This document shows, in pieces, positions 36,858 to 46,220 of a DNA stretch of 64,000 bases. This stretch comes from JANQGG01 sp964642175 (GTDB lineage Bacteria > Bacteroidota > Chlorobiia > Chlorobiales > Chloroherpetonaceae): NCBI GenBank assembly GCA_964642175.1, contig CAZXOK010000003.1, positions 186,001 through 250,000 of the forward strand, read 5' to 3'. Below the pieces are notes generated by a model that did no database searches, was not told the origin of the DNA, and saw only the letters and a program-made list of their open reading frames with translations. Made by a program: the position numbers and the translations under genes. Position 1 is the first letter of the stretch, and each line of letters starts with the position of its first letter.

Positions 36858-37328
36858 TTATTTTGTTTTTAAAGAGTATGGTTCTTTTAGCTCACCATTT
36901 TCTCCAAACCAATTTGGCAGGCCATACCAAAATCCGCGCTTTTTATCTTTAATTGGGCATTTATTTAGCTCACCAGCCTTATTTAGTCGAAAAAGGGTAG
37001 CAGATAGGTTAGCAGTGAACTGTTTTTTTTGACTATCTTCTAAGTCGAGGCTAAATTTAATTAATGCTAAGTCAACAAATTCACTAACGATCAACACCTC
37101 TTTTTTTTCTGTTAAAGTATCTTTAATAAAGCCTGTGAGATCTAGTTTCGGTAATTTTTTAGACTTTTTTTTCTTAGTTTCAGAAGCAGTAGCTGATGAG
37201 CGTTCACCCTTTAGCTTTTTCAGCATGTCTTTAAGGGTTGATACTCTTTCGTTAGCTTTATCAAGCTCTAATTCATAAAATGAAACAAGTTCTTCTACTT
37301 CGTTTTCTTTTAGTGAGATGCTTTTCAT
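36858..37328 (-). CDS. Unknown coiled-coil protein with basic linker
   Basis: 156 residues. Residues about 5-45 form a heptad-like helix (EVEELVSFYELELDKANERVS), followed by a Lys-rich segment (ETKKKKSKK). The C-terminal 90 residues are an alpha-beta unit rich in helices, ending KRGFWYGLPNWFGENG, which looks like a winged-helix-type domain, though I cannot name the family. It could bind nucleic acid. It is convergent with tadA (17 bases apart) and its promoter region faces that of the polysaccharide locus. Confidence 0.65.
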   Translation of the reverse strand: MKSISLKENEVEELVSFYELELDKANERVSTLKDMLKKLKGERSSATASETKKKKSKKLPKLDLTGFIKDTLTEKKEVLIVSEFVDLALIKFSLDLEDSQKKQFTANLSATLFRLNKAGELNKCPIKDKKRGFWYGLPNWFGENGELKEPYSLKTK

Positions 37329-37493
37329 GGTATTATAATTGATATATTTTGAAAATTTAAAACATATTTAATGGTGAAAGATAAGTTATTAAGAATAATA
37401 AATCAAATAAAAAAAATAATATAGTATTATAAAATTGGAACCAAGGTATTTACTATAATATATAAGTAATCAGTATAGGTTTAAATAAGTAGA

Positions 37494-38939
37494 ATGTCAT
37501 TAAAACAAAAAACCATTAATGGGCTTACATGGAGTTTTATAGACCAGTTTGGCAATCAAGGTATAACATTTTTTATAAGCATTTTTTTAGCACGATTACT
37601 TACCCCTCGTGAATTTGGGCAAATTGGAATGATTACTGTCTTTATAGCAGTGTCCCAATCTTTTATTAATAGCGGATTTAAAAATGCTTTAATTCGAAAA
37701 AAAAATTGTACTGATATTGATTTCTCCACTGTTTTTTATTTCAATCTTTTTACTGGTTTATTTTTCTTTTTTATTTTGTTTTTCTCAGCACCGGTCATTG
37801 GCAACTATTTTAACGAACCAGAGCTCAGGCCTATCATTCAGGTTCTAGGGGTGATATTGATAATTGATTCTTTCGCTCTTATTCAGCAAACAGTATTAAT
37901 CAAAAGGATTGATTTTAAGTTACAAGCAAAAATTTCAGTGATTTCATCACTCGGCTCTGGCGTCATAGCTTTAATTATGGCTTTTAATGGTTTTGGGGTA
38001 TGGAGTCTTGTAACCCAAAGGTTGGTTAGACAGGCTTTTAATTCGATCTTTCTATGGTTATGGAATCAATGGAAACCATTACTTATATTTGACATGCAGT
38101 CATTTAAAGAAATGTTTGGATTTGGAAGTAAACTTCTGGTTAGTGGTTTAATCGATACGTTTTATCGCAACATTTATTATCTGATAATCGGAAAATATTT
38201 TTCCGCCCAGGACTTGGGATATTATACACGTGCCGATAGTTTTAAAAATATACTTTCACAAAATCTAAACGGGATTATTGGGAGAGTTAGCTATCCCGTT
38301 TTATCAAGTATTCAGGATGATAAACCTCGATTAAAGGCTAATTATCAGAAGCTTATTCGTAGTACAATGTTTATTACTTTTGTGTTGATGCTTGGTATGG
38401 CAGCTGTTGCTGAACCTATGATCATAACTCTTATTGGTGAAAAATGGCGTCCTGCAATCGTTTATTTACAAATGCTTTGTTTTGTGGGTATGTTTTACCC
38501 TCTTCATGCTCTTAACTTAAATATGTTACAGGTTTCAGGACGATCTGATCTGTTCCTTAAACTTGAAATTATTAAAAAAATATTGGCTATACCAACAATT
38601 ATTATTGGTGTTTTATATGGAATTAAAATAATGATTGCCGGAATGATGGTAAATACTATTATTTCTTATTATCTTAATAGTTATTGGAGCGGGACTTTTA
38701 TTGGCTATTCATTAAAAGAACAGGTAACTGATATACTCCCATCTTTTAGTATAGCCTTGGCAATGGGAGTAGGTGTATTTATGCTAGGAAAAGTTTTAAT
38801 TCTTAATTCTCTTCTGATACTTATATTTCAAATACTAACGGGAGCAGTATTTATTTTTCTTTTTTGTGAACTTACAAAATTCAGTGATTATTTGTTTATA
38901 AAACAGTTGGTAGTCGAAAAATTAAATGAGAGGAAATAA
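37494..38939 (+). CDS. wzx: Wzx-type polysaccharide flippase (MOP superfamily)
   Basis: 481 residues with 12-14 hydrophobic membrane spans, GLTWSFIDQFGNQGITFFISIFLAR at the start and LTPREFGQIGMITVFIAV just after. This is the WzxC/RfbX type of lipopolysaccharide biosynthesis protein. It should flip undecaprenyl-diphosphate-linked repeat units to the periplasmic face. It is the first gene of the plus-strand polysaccharide locus. With the Wzy candidate at 48006 it implies Wzx/Wzy-type assembly. Confidence 0.9.
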   Translation: MSLKQKTINGLTWSFIDQFGNQGITFFISIFLARLLTPREFGQIGMITVFIAVSQSFINSGFKNALIRKKNCTDIDFSTVFYFNLFTGLFFFFILFFSAPVIGNYFNEPELRPIIQVLGVILIIDSFALIQQTVLIKRIDFKLQAKISVISSLGSGVIALIMAFNGFGVWSLVTQRLVRQAFNSIFLWLWNQWKPLLIFDMQSFKEMFGFGSKLLVSGLIDTFYRNIYYLIIGKYFSAQDLGYYTRADSFKNILSQNLNGIIGRVSYPVLSSIQDDKPRLKANYQKLIRSTMFITFVLMLGMAAVAEPMIITLIGEKWRPAIVYLQMLCFVGMFYPLHALNLNMLQVSGRSDLFLKLEIIKKILAIPTIIIGVLYGIKIMIAGMMVNTIISYYLNSYWSGTFIGYSLKEQVTDILPSFSIALAMGVGVFMLGKVLILNSLLILIFQILTGAVFIFLFCELTKFSDYLFIKQLVVEKLNERK

Positions 38940-38941
38940 TA

Positions 38942-40048
38942 ATGAGTAAGCCTGTTAATGTAACACAACCTTCGCTTCCGCCTCTTGAAGAGTTTATACC
39001 TTACCTTGAAGATATTTGGGGACGCAAATGGCTTACCAATAATGGGCACTATCATCAGGAGTTAGAAAAAGCCTTATGTGAGTATTTAGGTGTTAAATAC
39101 ATTTCGTTGTTTAATAACGGAACTTTGGCATTAATTATAGCAATTCAGGCGCTTAAAATCTCAGGAGAGGTTATTACTACCCCTTATTCATTTGTCGCAA
39201 CAACACATTCTCTTTGGTGGAATAATATCAAGCCTGTGTTTGTAGATATTGAACCGGATTTTTTTAATATTGATCCTGAAAAGATTGAGGCAGCTATTAC
39301 TCCCCAGACTACAGCCATTTTACCTGTGCATGTGTATGGAAACCCTTGCAAGGTTGAAAATATTCAAAAAATAAGTGATATATATGGATTAAAAGTTATA
39401 TATGACGCAGCACATGCATTTGGCGTAAAATATAAAACTCAATCTCTTTTAAATTGGGGTGATCTTTCTGTGCTTAGTTTTCATGCAACAAAGGTTTTTA
39501 ACACATTTGAAGGTGGAGCAATAGTTTGCCACGATGAAAAGACAAAAAAGCGAATTGATTTTCTTAAAAATTTTGGCTTTGCAGGAGAAACCACTGTCGT
39601 GGCTCCCGGCATCAATGCAAAAATGAATGAAATTCAGGCTGCGTTTGGAATGTTGCAACTTAAGTATATTGAAAAAGCAATTTTAAAACGAAAAGAGATT
39701 ACAAATTTTTATAGAGATAATTTAAAAAACATCCCAGGCATCTCATTTTTCGATGAATTCCCTAACGTAGACCATTCTTATACCTATTTTCCAATTACGA
39801 TTGATTCAGCAATTTATGGAAAAACACGTGACGAATTATACACTGAATTAAAATCTCAAGGGATTTTTACAAGGCGGTATTTCTATCCGTTAATTAGCCA
39901 ATTTCCAACATATAAGGGTTTGCCTTCTTCAACTCGTGAAAATTTGCCGGTTGCAAATGCGGTATCTGAGAAAGTGCTGTGTTTGCCATTATATCCTGAT
40001 ATAGAATATGATACCATGAAAAAGATATGTCATCTTTTTCATTTTTAA
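38942..40048 (+). CDS. DegT/DnrJ/EryC1/StrS aminotransferase (nucleotide-sugar)
   Basis: 368 residues of PLP fold-type I. The internal aldimine Lys is in SFHATKVFNTFEGG (K184), and the early FNNGTLALIIAIQAL, TPYSFVATTHS and DAAHAFGVKY blocks are typical. It transaminates a keto-sugar attached to a nucleotide, such as dTDP-4-keto-6-deoxyglucose (VioA/FdtB class). It begins two bases after the flippase stop codon. The nearest acetyltransferase is at 42081. Which sugar position it aminates is not decidable here. Confidence 0.88.
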   Translation: MSKPVNVTQPSLPPLEEFIPYLEDIWGRKWLTNNGHYHQELEKALCEYLGVKYISLFNNGTLALIIAIQALKISGEVITTPYSFVATTHSLWWNNIKPVFVDIEPDFFNIDPEKIEAAITPQTTAILPVHVYGNPCKVENIQKISDIYGLKVIYDAAHAFGVKYKTQSLLNWGDLSVLSFHATKVFNTFEGGAIVCHDEKTKKRIDFLKNFGFAGETTVVAPGINAKMNEIQAAFGMLQLKYIEKAILKRKEITNFYRDNLKNIPGISFFDEFPNVDHSYTYFPITIDSAIYGKTRDELYTELKSQGIFTRRYFYPLISQFPTYKGLPSSTRENLPVANAVSEKVLCLPLYPDIEYDTMKKICHLFHF

Positions 40049-40075
40049 CAGTATCCTGGTTTAAAATTCTTATTC

Positions 40076-42100
40076 ATGAATAATATGAAAAAATATAATA
40101 TTGGTATTTCTTGTATTGGTAGCGGTGTTGGACAGTCGGTAATTAACTCGCTTCGTCTTTCAAGATTACCAATAAAAACAATAGGTTTTGGTACAAATCC
40201 ATTTGCATACGGGGCTTATGATTGTGATGAATATGATTATACACCAACGATTTATCAAGAGAATTATATAGATAAGCTAATCGAAAAGTGTAACGAATAT
40301 AAAGTGGATTTGATAATACCAGGGATGGATGATGAAACCCTAATCTTTTCAAAAAACAAATCAAAATTTGAAGCGGCTGGCATAAAAGCAATTTTTTCTG
40401 AAGAGCCTCTCAATGTTATATGTCGCGATAAGGAAAGAATGAGTGAGGAGTTAAATAAGGTTTATGATGTGTTTGTTAAAAGCTATGATAAGCAAACATT
40501 AGAAAATGATATTTCCAAAGGATTAGTTCAATTTCCCTTTATAGCAAAACCACGAAGCGGTTTTGCATCTAAAGGTATTGAAATTATTAATGGAATAGAT
40601 GATCTTACAAAAATCTCTGATGAACACATTCTCCAAGAACTTGCTATACCAACAAAGGATGACCCGAATTACGCCTTTTACATGAGACAAATTGCTAAAA
40701 ATCGTAATCCGCAAGTATCAGAAATTTCAATTCAGTTGGTTTATAGTCCGAAAGGGGAACTTATGGGGAGAATGGCTTCCTATAATAAATTAAATAATGG
40801 GATTCCTATTGAGATCGTTCCATATGAGAATGAATATGTATGGCAGGTCATTGATCAACTCACCCCCACATTTCTTGAATTGGGTTTGCGAGGCCCATTA
40901 AATATTCAAGGCAGATTAACTGAAAATGGTTTAAAGATTTTTGAACTGAATCCACGCTTTACGGGGATAACCGGTCTGAGAGCTTTAATGGGATTCAATG
41001 AAGTTGAAGCGTGCGTGAAAGAATGGTTGGAGTTAGATAAAGGAAAAAACAAATTATTCTTTAATTATGGACGTTTTGGAATGCGCCAAACGGCTGATAA
41101 ATCGGTTGCAATTGAGCGAAATCAAGAAGTAGCTGATTTGTTTAAACAGTTGAATAAAAGCAAGATTAAAAACAAAAAAGTTATTTTTATTACAGGTATT
41201 ACTGGGTATTTAGGTCAAAATTTAGTGAATGAGTTAATAAAATATCCTAATTTTGAAATATGGGGTTATGGAACTGATAAAGATAAAACAACGCATTTAT
41301 TTGAAGGGAAAATTCATTCAATATATGATAATGAGGATTTAAGAAAAGGATATATTCCGTTTGGTAATGTAGATATTTTACTTCATCTTGGCTTTGCGCG
41401 CCCTCATAATGGGTTCCAGAAAATTGCCGAGAGCCTTCAATTTACCCATGAGCTTTTTACGCGAGCTACTTCTCATCAAATTCCTGCAATAATAAATATT
41501 TCCTCACAAAGTGTATATGGTTTGGAAACGCAGCCTCTCTGGACAGAAAACACTCCTGTTGCGCCTCAGACTGTTTATGCCCAAGCTAAATATTCAACCG
41601 AATTGCTCTTGAAATCATTAAACCAAGTCAATAAACATTTTTATTATACTTCATTAAGGTTATCAGCTCTTGCTGGAGGGGCACCCGGTTTGATTACAAA
41701 TGATTTTCTTTCAAAAATTGTAATTCAAGCTATATCCGGTCATCCTATCACTATAGTTGGAGGAATGCAGCAGATGGAACGTTTTGATGTGCGGGATGCA
41801 GTTCAAGGGATATTGAAAATACTTCATTCCGATAAAAGTAAATGGAAAACGGTTTATAATTTTGGCTCACAGGAAGTTAATTCTCTGATTGATATTGCTA
41901 AAATGGCTAATATTATAGCATCAACGCAAAAAGATGGGAAAATATCTGACATCATAGTTGATAAAAAAGAGATTTGGATGAAATTTGGAATGGATTCTTC
42001 TTCCTTTTATGAAGATTTTTCATGGAAGCCAACGTATAAAATCGAAGATACAATTAATTCTTTGGTAAAATATTTCTTGCATGAACAAAAAACAGTATAA
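40076..42100 (+). CDS. ATP-grasp ligase fused to an NAD-dependent sugar epimerase/dehydratase
   Basis: 674 residues with two domains. Residues 1 to about 350 are an ATP-grasp protein of the CarB-like type (FIAKPRSGFASKGIEII and FELNPRFTGITGLRAL, carrying the ATP and metal ligands). From about 363, KVIFITGITGYLGQNLV opens an SDR Rossmann domain with ISSQSVYG and the YAQAKY that provides the Tyr-x-x-x-Lys pair. ATP-grasp enzymes couple a carboxylate to an amine, while the SDR half modifies a nucleotide sugar. The combination suggests synthesis of a sugar and attachment of an acyl or amino acid group to it. The two halves could also be used independently. The frame has no sign of an artificial join. 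Confidence 0.85.
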   Translation: MNNMKKYNIGISCIGSGVGQSVINSLRLSRLPIKTIGFGTNPFAYGAYDCDEYDYTPTIYQENYIDKLIEKCNEYKVDLIIPGMDDETLIFSKNKSKFEAAGIKAIFSEEPLNVICRDKERMSEELNKVYDVFVKSYDKQTLENDISKGLVQFPFIAKPRSGFASKGIEIINGIDDLTKISDEHILQELAIPTKDDPNYAFYMRQIAKNRNPQVSEISIQLVYSPKGELMGRMASYNKLNNGIPIEIVPYENEYVWQVIDQLTPTFLELGLRGPLNIQGRLTENGLKIFELNPRFTGITGLRALMGFNEVEACVKEWLELDKGKNKLFFNYGRFGMRQTADKSVAIERNQEVADLFKQLNKSKIKNKKVIFITGITGYLGQNLVNELIKYPNFEIWGYGTDKDKTTHLFEGKIHSIYDNEDLRKGYIPFGNVDILLHLGFARPHNGFQKIAESLQFTHELFTRATSHQIPAIINISSQSVYGLETQPLWTENTPVAPQTVYAQAKYSTELLLKSLNQVNKHFYYTSLRLSALAGGAPGLITNDFLSKIVIQAISGHPITIVGGMQQMERFDVRDAVQGILKILHSDKSKWKTVYNFGSQEVNSLIDIAKMANIIASTQKDGKISDIIVDKKEIWMKFGMDSSSFYEDFSWKPTYKIEDTINSLVKYFLHEQKTV

Positions 42101-42611
42101 AAAAGAGCAAAATAGGCGGCGACTTGTTTTAACTGTATTCGGTTCTAAGCTTTTTAGTTTTCCATGGACATATAAGCTAAGAATTAAAGCATATCGAAAA
42201 GTATTTGATATCGGCGAAAATCCAATTATTGAGAACGATGTTTGGATTCAAAGAACTCATGGATTACAAGGAACCATTACGATTGGAAAGAGGGTGCTGC
42301 TGGCCAGGCATGTTACAATAGATTACTCAGGTTCTGTTGTATTAGAAGATGACGTTTGGTTATCAGAAGGTTGTCAAATCCATACTCATGTTCATAGTTT
42401 AGATAGTTCAAGACTAAAAAGAGGTAATATTGTTCAAACGAAAGTTCTTCTTAAAAAAGGATGCTGGGTTGGTGCTAACGCAATTATCTTACCTCAAGTT
42501 AGTGAAATCGGAGAAAAATCAATTATAGCAGCCGGTGCTGTAGTAACTAAAAACGTGCCTCCAAATGTTGTAATAGGAGGAAATCCAACAAAAATCTTGA
42601 AGTATATATAA
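42081..42611 (+). CDS. Hexapeptide-repeat acetyltransferase (WcaF/LacA-type)
   Basis: 176 residues. From about 45 onward the hexapeptide left-handed beta-helix pattern is visible (IENDVWIQRTHG, TIGKRVLLARHVTIDYSG, VLEDDVWLSEGC, IHTHVHSL), with the His of the acetyl-CoA site in the HVHS motif and the closing VVIGGNPTKIL. It should O- or N-acetylate a sugar of the glycan. It overlaps the end of the previous gene by 20 bases, consistent with translational coupling. A decayed glycosyltransferase follows. Confidence 0.85.
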   Translation: MNKKQYKKEQNRRRLVLTVFGSKLFSFPWTYKLRIKAYRKVFDIGENPIIENDVWIQRTHGLQGTITIGKRVLLARHVTIDYSGSVVLEDDVWLSEGCQIHTHVHSLDSSRLKRGNIVQTKVLLKKGCWVGANAIILPQVSEIGEKSIIAAGAVVTKNVPPNVVIGGNPTKILKYI

Positions 42612-42646
42612 GATGTTATTAATAATACTGTAATAATTGTAATAGT

Positions 42647-42975
42647 ATGAAAAAAAAACAATTGTGAGTATTTGTTGTTTAACATATGATCATGAGGATT
42701 ATATAGAAGATACGTTAATTGGATTTTTAAAGCAAAAGACAGAATATCCATACTAAATACTGATACATGACGATGCATCTACAGATATGACATCTGAAAT
42801 TATATAAGCCTATAAACATAATCATCCTTTAATTGTTAAAACAACAATTCAAAATAATAATCAATATTAAAAAAATACAAAGGTTTTAAATACATATTTA
42901 TTACCAATCGTAAACGGGTAATATATAGCACTTTGTGAAGGAGACGATTATTGGTCTGATCCACTTAAATTGCAA
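42647..42975 (+). pseudogene. Glycosyltransferase family 2 remnant with four nonsense codons
   Basis: In one phase (from 42658) the sequence reads TIVSICCLTYDHEDYIEDTL, then ILIHDDASTD and IALCEGDDYWSDPLKLQK, the nucleotide-binding and metal-binding motifs of GT2 enzymes. It is interrupted by TAA at 42754, 42805, 42868 and 42919, mostly where Lys or Glu is expected. The initial ATG at 42647 is also out of phase because of the A9 run. The gene ends at about 42970, where IS5-type transposase sequence begins, so the 3' part has been replaced. It is clearly dead. Confidence 0.88.
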
Positions 42976-43368
42976 AAGCTGTTAAAGACCATTACCGGGA
43001 GGTTGATACGGGAATTGGGTCGCAAGCTTTGCCAAGAAGCATTGAGAGGGTATAAAGCGCGATTGGCCTTGTTTGAAAAAGTGCTTAAACAGGAAAAGAA
43101 AGATAAGCGAAAGATATACAGTCTGCATGAACCCGAGGAGTATTGCATTGGGAAAGGCAAAGCACATAAAAAGTATGAATTCGAAGCCAAAGCCTCTGTA
43201 ACAATTACAAAAACACATGGCATCATTCTAGGCGCAATGAGTTTTCAGGAAAACATCTATGACGCTCATACGCTTGATGGCGTTCTAAAGCAGATGGAAT
43301 CACTACGGGGAGTGCGTCCGAAGGTAGGGATTTGTGATCGTAGGTACAGGGAAAAAGTAATAGTATAA
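42970..43368 (+). mobile_element. Relic of an IS5-family transposase gene
   Basis: An open frame of about 132 residues matches the middle of IS5-family DDE transposases: GRLIRELGRKL, then YSLHEPEEYCIGKGKAHKKYEF, SVTITKTHGIILGAMSF, NIYDAHTLDGVL and ICDRRYREK. Both the N-terminal DNA-binding region and the C-terminal part are missing, and I see no terminal inverted repeats. The fragment begins exactly at the break point of the GT2 remnant. Not mobile by itself. Confidence 0.85.
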
Positions 43369-43421
43369 ATATTGCCAGTTTATCTATATTTATCATTATA
43401 ATATTAAAGGTGTTTTGAATT

Positions 43422-44618
43422 ATGAAAAAAATATTGATGTTGGGCGGCTCACATTTTCAAGTTCCATCGATTAAGAAAGCTAATGAAATGGGTTATTATG
43501 TAATTACTTGTGATTATCTGTCTGATAATCCAGGACATATATTTGCAGATGAATATCATAATGTCAGCACAACTGATAAAGACGCTGTATTAAAATTAGC
43601 TAAAAAACTCCGAGTAAATGGCGTTGTATGTTACGCTTCTGATCCATCTGCCCCTACAGCTGCATATGTTTGTGAAAAACTTGGATTTCCTTCAAATCCA
43701 TATGAATCAGTAAATATTTTATCAAATAAGGATATGTTTCGTGAATTTCTTAAAAAGAATAATTTTAAAGTACCAAAAGCTAAAGGTTTTTCTTCTTATG
43801 AAGAAGCAAAGAATGATTTTAATGATTTCACAATGCCAGTAATGGTTAAACCTGTTGATTCATCCGGTAGTAAAGGAGTTTCTAAAATAGATTCGGTAGA
43901 AAATTTAAATAAAGCATTTGAATATGCTTTATCTTTTTCTAGAGCAAAAAAAGTTCTTATTGAAGAATATGTAAATAAAAAAGGTTATCAGATTGCTGGT
44001 GATGGTTTTTCTGTAGATGGTAAATTGGTATTTAGTGCTTTTGCTAATGAACATTTTAATATCAATACAGAAAATCCATTTGTACCAATAGGTGAAAGCT
44101 GGCCTTATCATAGATCAAAAAAGATTCAGAATAGGGTTCATATGGAAGTTCAAAAATTGTTAACTTTACTAAACCTGAAAACAGGAGCTTATAATTATGA
44201 TATAAGGGTGAATGATTATGATGATATATATTTGATGGAAATAGGTCCGCGAAATGGAGGTAATTTAATACCACAAGTAATAAAGTATGCCACAGGGGTT
44301 GATCTAGTAGAATTTACCATAAAAGCAGCAATGGGAGAAGATTGTACGGATCTTAAAATGAAGACAATTAAGGGGTACTGGTCATGTTATATGATTCATA
44401 CCGAAACAGGTGGTGTTTTAAAAGATATATGGATAGATGATAAATTTTATAATAATAATGTAGTAGAGTATAATATTTTCTATAAAGTTGGAGATCACAT
44501 ACCAGCATTTAAGGGATCTAATGGTACCCTAGGGACTATGATATTAAAATATGAGTCAATGGATGAAATGCTTGATAAAATGGATAATATGGATAGATGG
44601 GTAAATGTTATTATATGA
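43422..44618 (+). CDS. ATP-grasp domain protein
   Basis: 398 residues. An N-terminal Rossmann-like domain (KKILMLGGSHFQVPSIKKAN) is followed by an ATP-grasp core: VMVKPVDSSGSKGVSKI as the lysine and glycine-rich loop, KVLIEEYVNKKGYQ, and DIYLMEIGPRNGGNLIP with the metal-binding Glu and Asn. Such proteins join carboxylate and amine or thiol groups and in glycan loci may add amino acids to sugars. It lies between two IS relics but is intact. Substrate unknown. Codon use is AT-rich like the following cassette. Confidence 0.85.
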   Translation: MKKILMLGGSHFQVPSIKKANEMGYYVITCDYLSDNPGHIFADEYHNVSTTDKDAVLKLAKKLRVNGVVCYASDPSAPTAAYVCEKLGFPSNPYESVNILSNKDMFREFLKKNNFKVPKAKGFSSYEEAKNDFNDFTMPVMVKPVDSSGSKGVSKIDSVENLNKAFEYALSFSRAKKVLIEEYVNKKGYQIAGDGFSVDGKLVFSAFANEHFNINTENPFVPIGESWPYHRSKKIQNRVHMEVQKLLTLLNLKTGAYNYDIRVNDYDDIYLMEIGPRNGGNLIPQVIKYATGVDLVEFTIKAAMGEDCTDLKMKTIKGYWSCYMIHTETGGVLKDIWIDDKFYNNNVVEYNIFYKVGDHIPAFKGSNGTLGTMILKYESMDEMLDKMDNMDRWVNVII

Positions 44619-44819
44619 TACTAATAAATAATTATATATATATAAACCCGGTGTTATCATATTAAGAAAAAGCAATCATATATCATGACTTATTGATATT
44701 AAAAAAACTGATTTAAGAACATCAGGAAAAGAAACCAGGTAATCCATTCGTAAGACTCAATATGAATGCTCGGTTAAGGCAAAAGTCAAACAGAAGTTTG
44801 TGAATATTTAAGCATCAAT

Positions 44820-45357
44820 AAAGAATTCTGTGAGTTAATGGAAGAAGAAATATCAAAAAAAAGGGATAAAAGCACTTCAGGAAAAGTCAAAAAGCAAAGA
44901 GGTAGGTGTTAACAGGCTCATAAACCAAGAGCAGGAAATGCAAATTCAAAAATTGCTAACTGATAAGATGCCTGATCAGTTGAAGTTACCATTTTCCTTA
45001 TCGACACGTAAAGTGATTAAAGCAGTGATTGAACGTGAATATGGTGTAAAATAGCGTTACGAATCATCAGCGATTATTTGAAACGTTGGGGATATAGTCT
45101 TCAAAAGCTAATGAAACGGGCCTACGAGAAAAATCCTAAAGCCGTGAAAAGATGCTGAAACAAGAAAGGAAAAGCGACCATTCATTGGGGAGACGAAACA
45201 GGCGTAAAAAATCAATGTCAATATGGAAGAAGTTATGCGCCAAAAGGCCAAACGGCGGTGCAACTTCAAGTTGAAAAGCGACATGAAAAACTGGAAATAT
45301 TTTACTTGCCCCATATTCACCTGAGCGAAATCCTGATGAATACTTAAACAGAGTTTA
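44820..45357 (+). mobile_element. Decayed IS630-family transposase
   Basis: Two reading-phase segments with many stops carry IS630 transposase blocks: IQKLLTDKMPDQLKLPFSLSTRKVIK near 44945-45020, and IHWGDETGVKNQCQYGRSYAPKGQT near 45172-45250 with a catalytic Asp. Almost at once comes a displaced YSPERNPDEYLN segment near 45313-45350. The second and third blocks are normally about 100 residues apart, so an internal deletion is present. The ends cannot be set, since no inverted repeats were found. The boundaries given cover the recognisable part only. Confidence 0.85.
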
Positions 45358-45668
45358 AAATACGGTATATCACAAAAGCCAATGTTAAAAAATAAAGATG
45401 AATTAAACTGAAATGCCTTTTCCTATATGAGGTTATTACAGAACAGGCCTGAAAGAGTATAAAATATTTCAATCATGAAAATATAAGATATTCTTCGTAA
45501 TAATTATTCGTCTTGTTATGACACCCCCGGATTAATAAGTACAGGTTATTAGTTTCAAGATATTATATTGATTGATTAGAAAATGATTGAAATGACAAGT
45601 CGTTTATATATTAAGGCAATTAAATCGAGTTAAGCCATTTCTTTTTATAAATATAATATTTATCCATT

Positions 45669-46127
45669 ATGAATATTGATTATTATATTGGTCATAAAAT
45701 AATTAAAAACAATCAAATTAGAGATTTTTTAGAAAAAACAGATAAAGAATTTTATCCATATTTGAGTTGTAGAGTAAATATACGAGAATATGCTTTAAAG
45801 CTTTATGAAAAAGCTATATTAGTAATAGCAGTAAATAAAAAAAATTGTTTAGTTGGTTTGACAGCTTTTTATGCTAATGACTTTGTTACAAAAAAAGCAT
45901 ATTTATCGAATATCAATGTTATAGATAAATACAATGGTCTAGGAATTGCTAGTACTATGATGAAAACAATGGAGCAGTTTATTATTGATAAAGGTTTTAA
46001 AGAGTTGTATTTAGAGGTCTATAGTAGTAATGATCGTGCAATTAATCTATATCATAAGTATGGTTTTTTAAATTATGATAATAAAAATGATAATATTTGT
46101 ATGAAAAAACAATATGATGTTATATAA
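45669..46127 (+). CDS. GNAT family N-acetyltransferase
   Basis: 152 residues. The acetyl-CoA loop region is VIDKYNGLGIASTMMKTMEQFI, and the later LYLEVYSSNDRAINLYHKYGFLNY is the typical last third of a GNAT domain. In glycan loci such enzymes acetylate amino sugars, but the gene could be a passenger. It begins after the IS630 relic and has the very low G+C of the cassette. Start is the ATG at 45669. Confidence 0.85.
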   Translation: MNIDYYIGHKIIKNNQIRDFLEKTDKEFYPYLSCRVNIREYALKLYEKAILVIAVNKKNCLVGLTAFYANDFVTKKAYLSNINVIDKYNGLGIASTMMKTMEQFIIDKGFKELYLEVYSSNDRAINLYHKYGFLNYDNKNDNICMKKQYDVI

Positions 46128-46220
46128 ATTAGTAAACAAGACTTTAGATAAAATCCATTTTCAGTGCTTTATGAACCAGCAGATATTATTATTAATCCAG
46201 TAATGATAATAATCAAAAGA

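Noticed and set aside
36850..37032. Plus-strand frame after tadA
   Set aside because: Antisense to the minus-strand coiled-coil gene and of lower coding quality.
42650..42975. Possible reassigned TAA codon in the GT2 remnant
   Set aside because: Neighbouring intact genes end in TAA, so reassignment would make them run on; point mutation is simpler.
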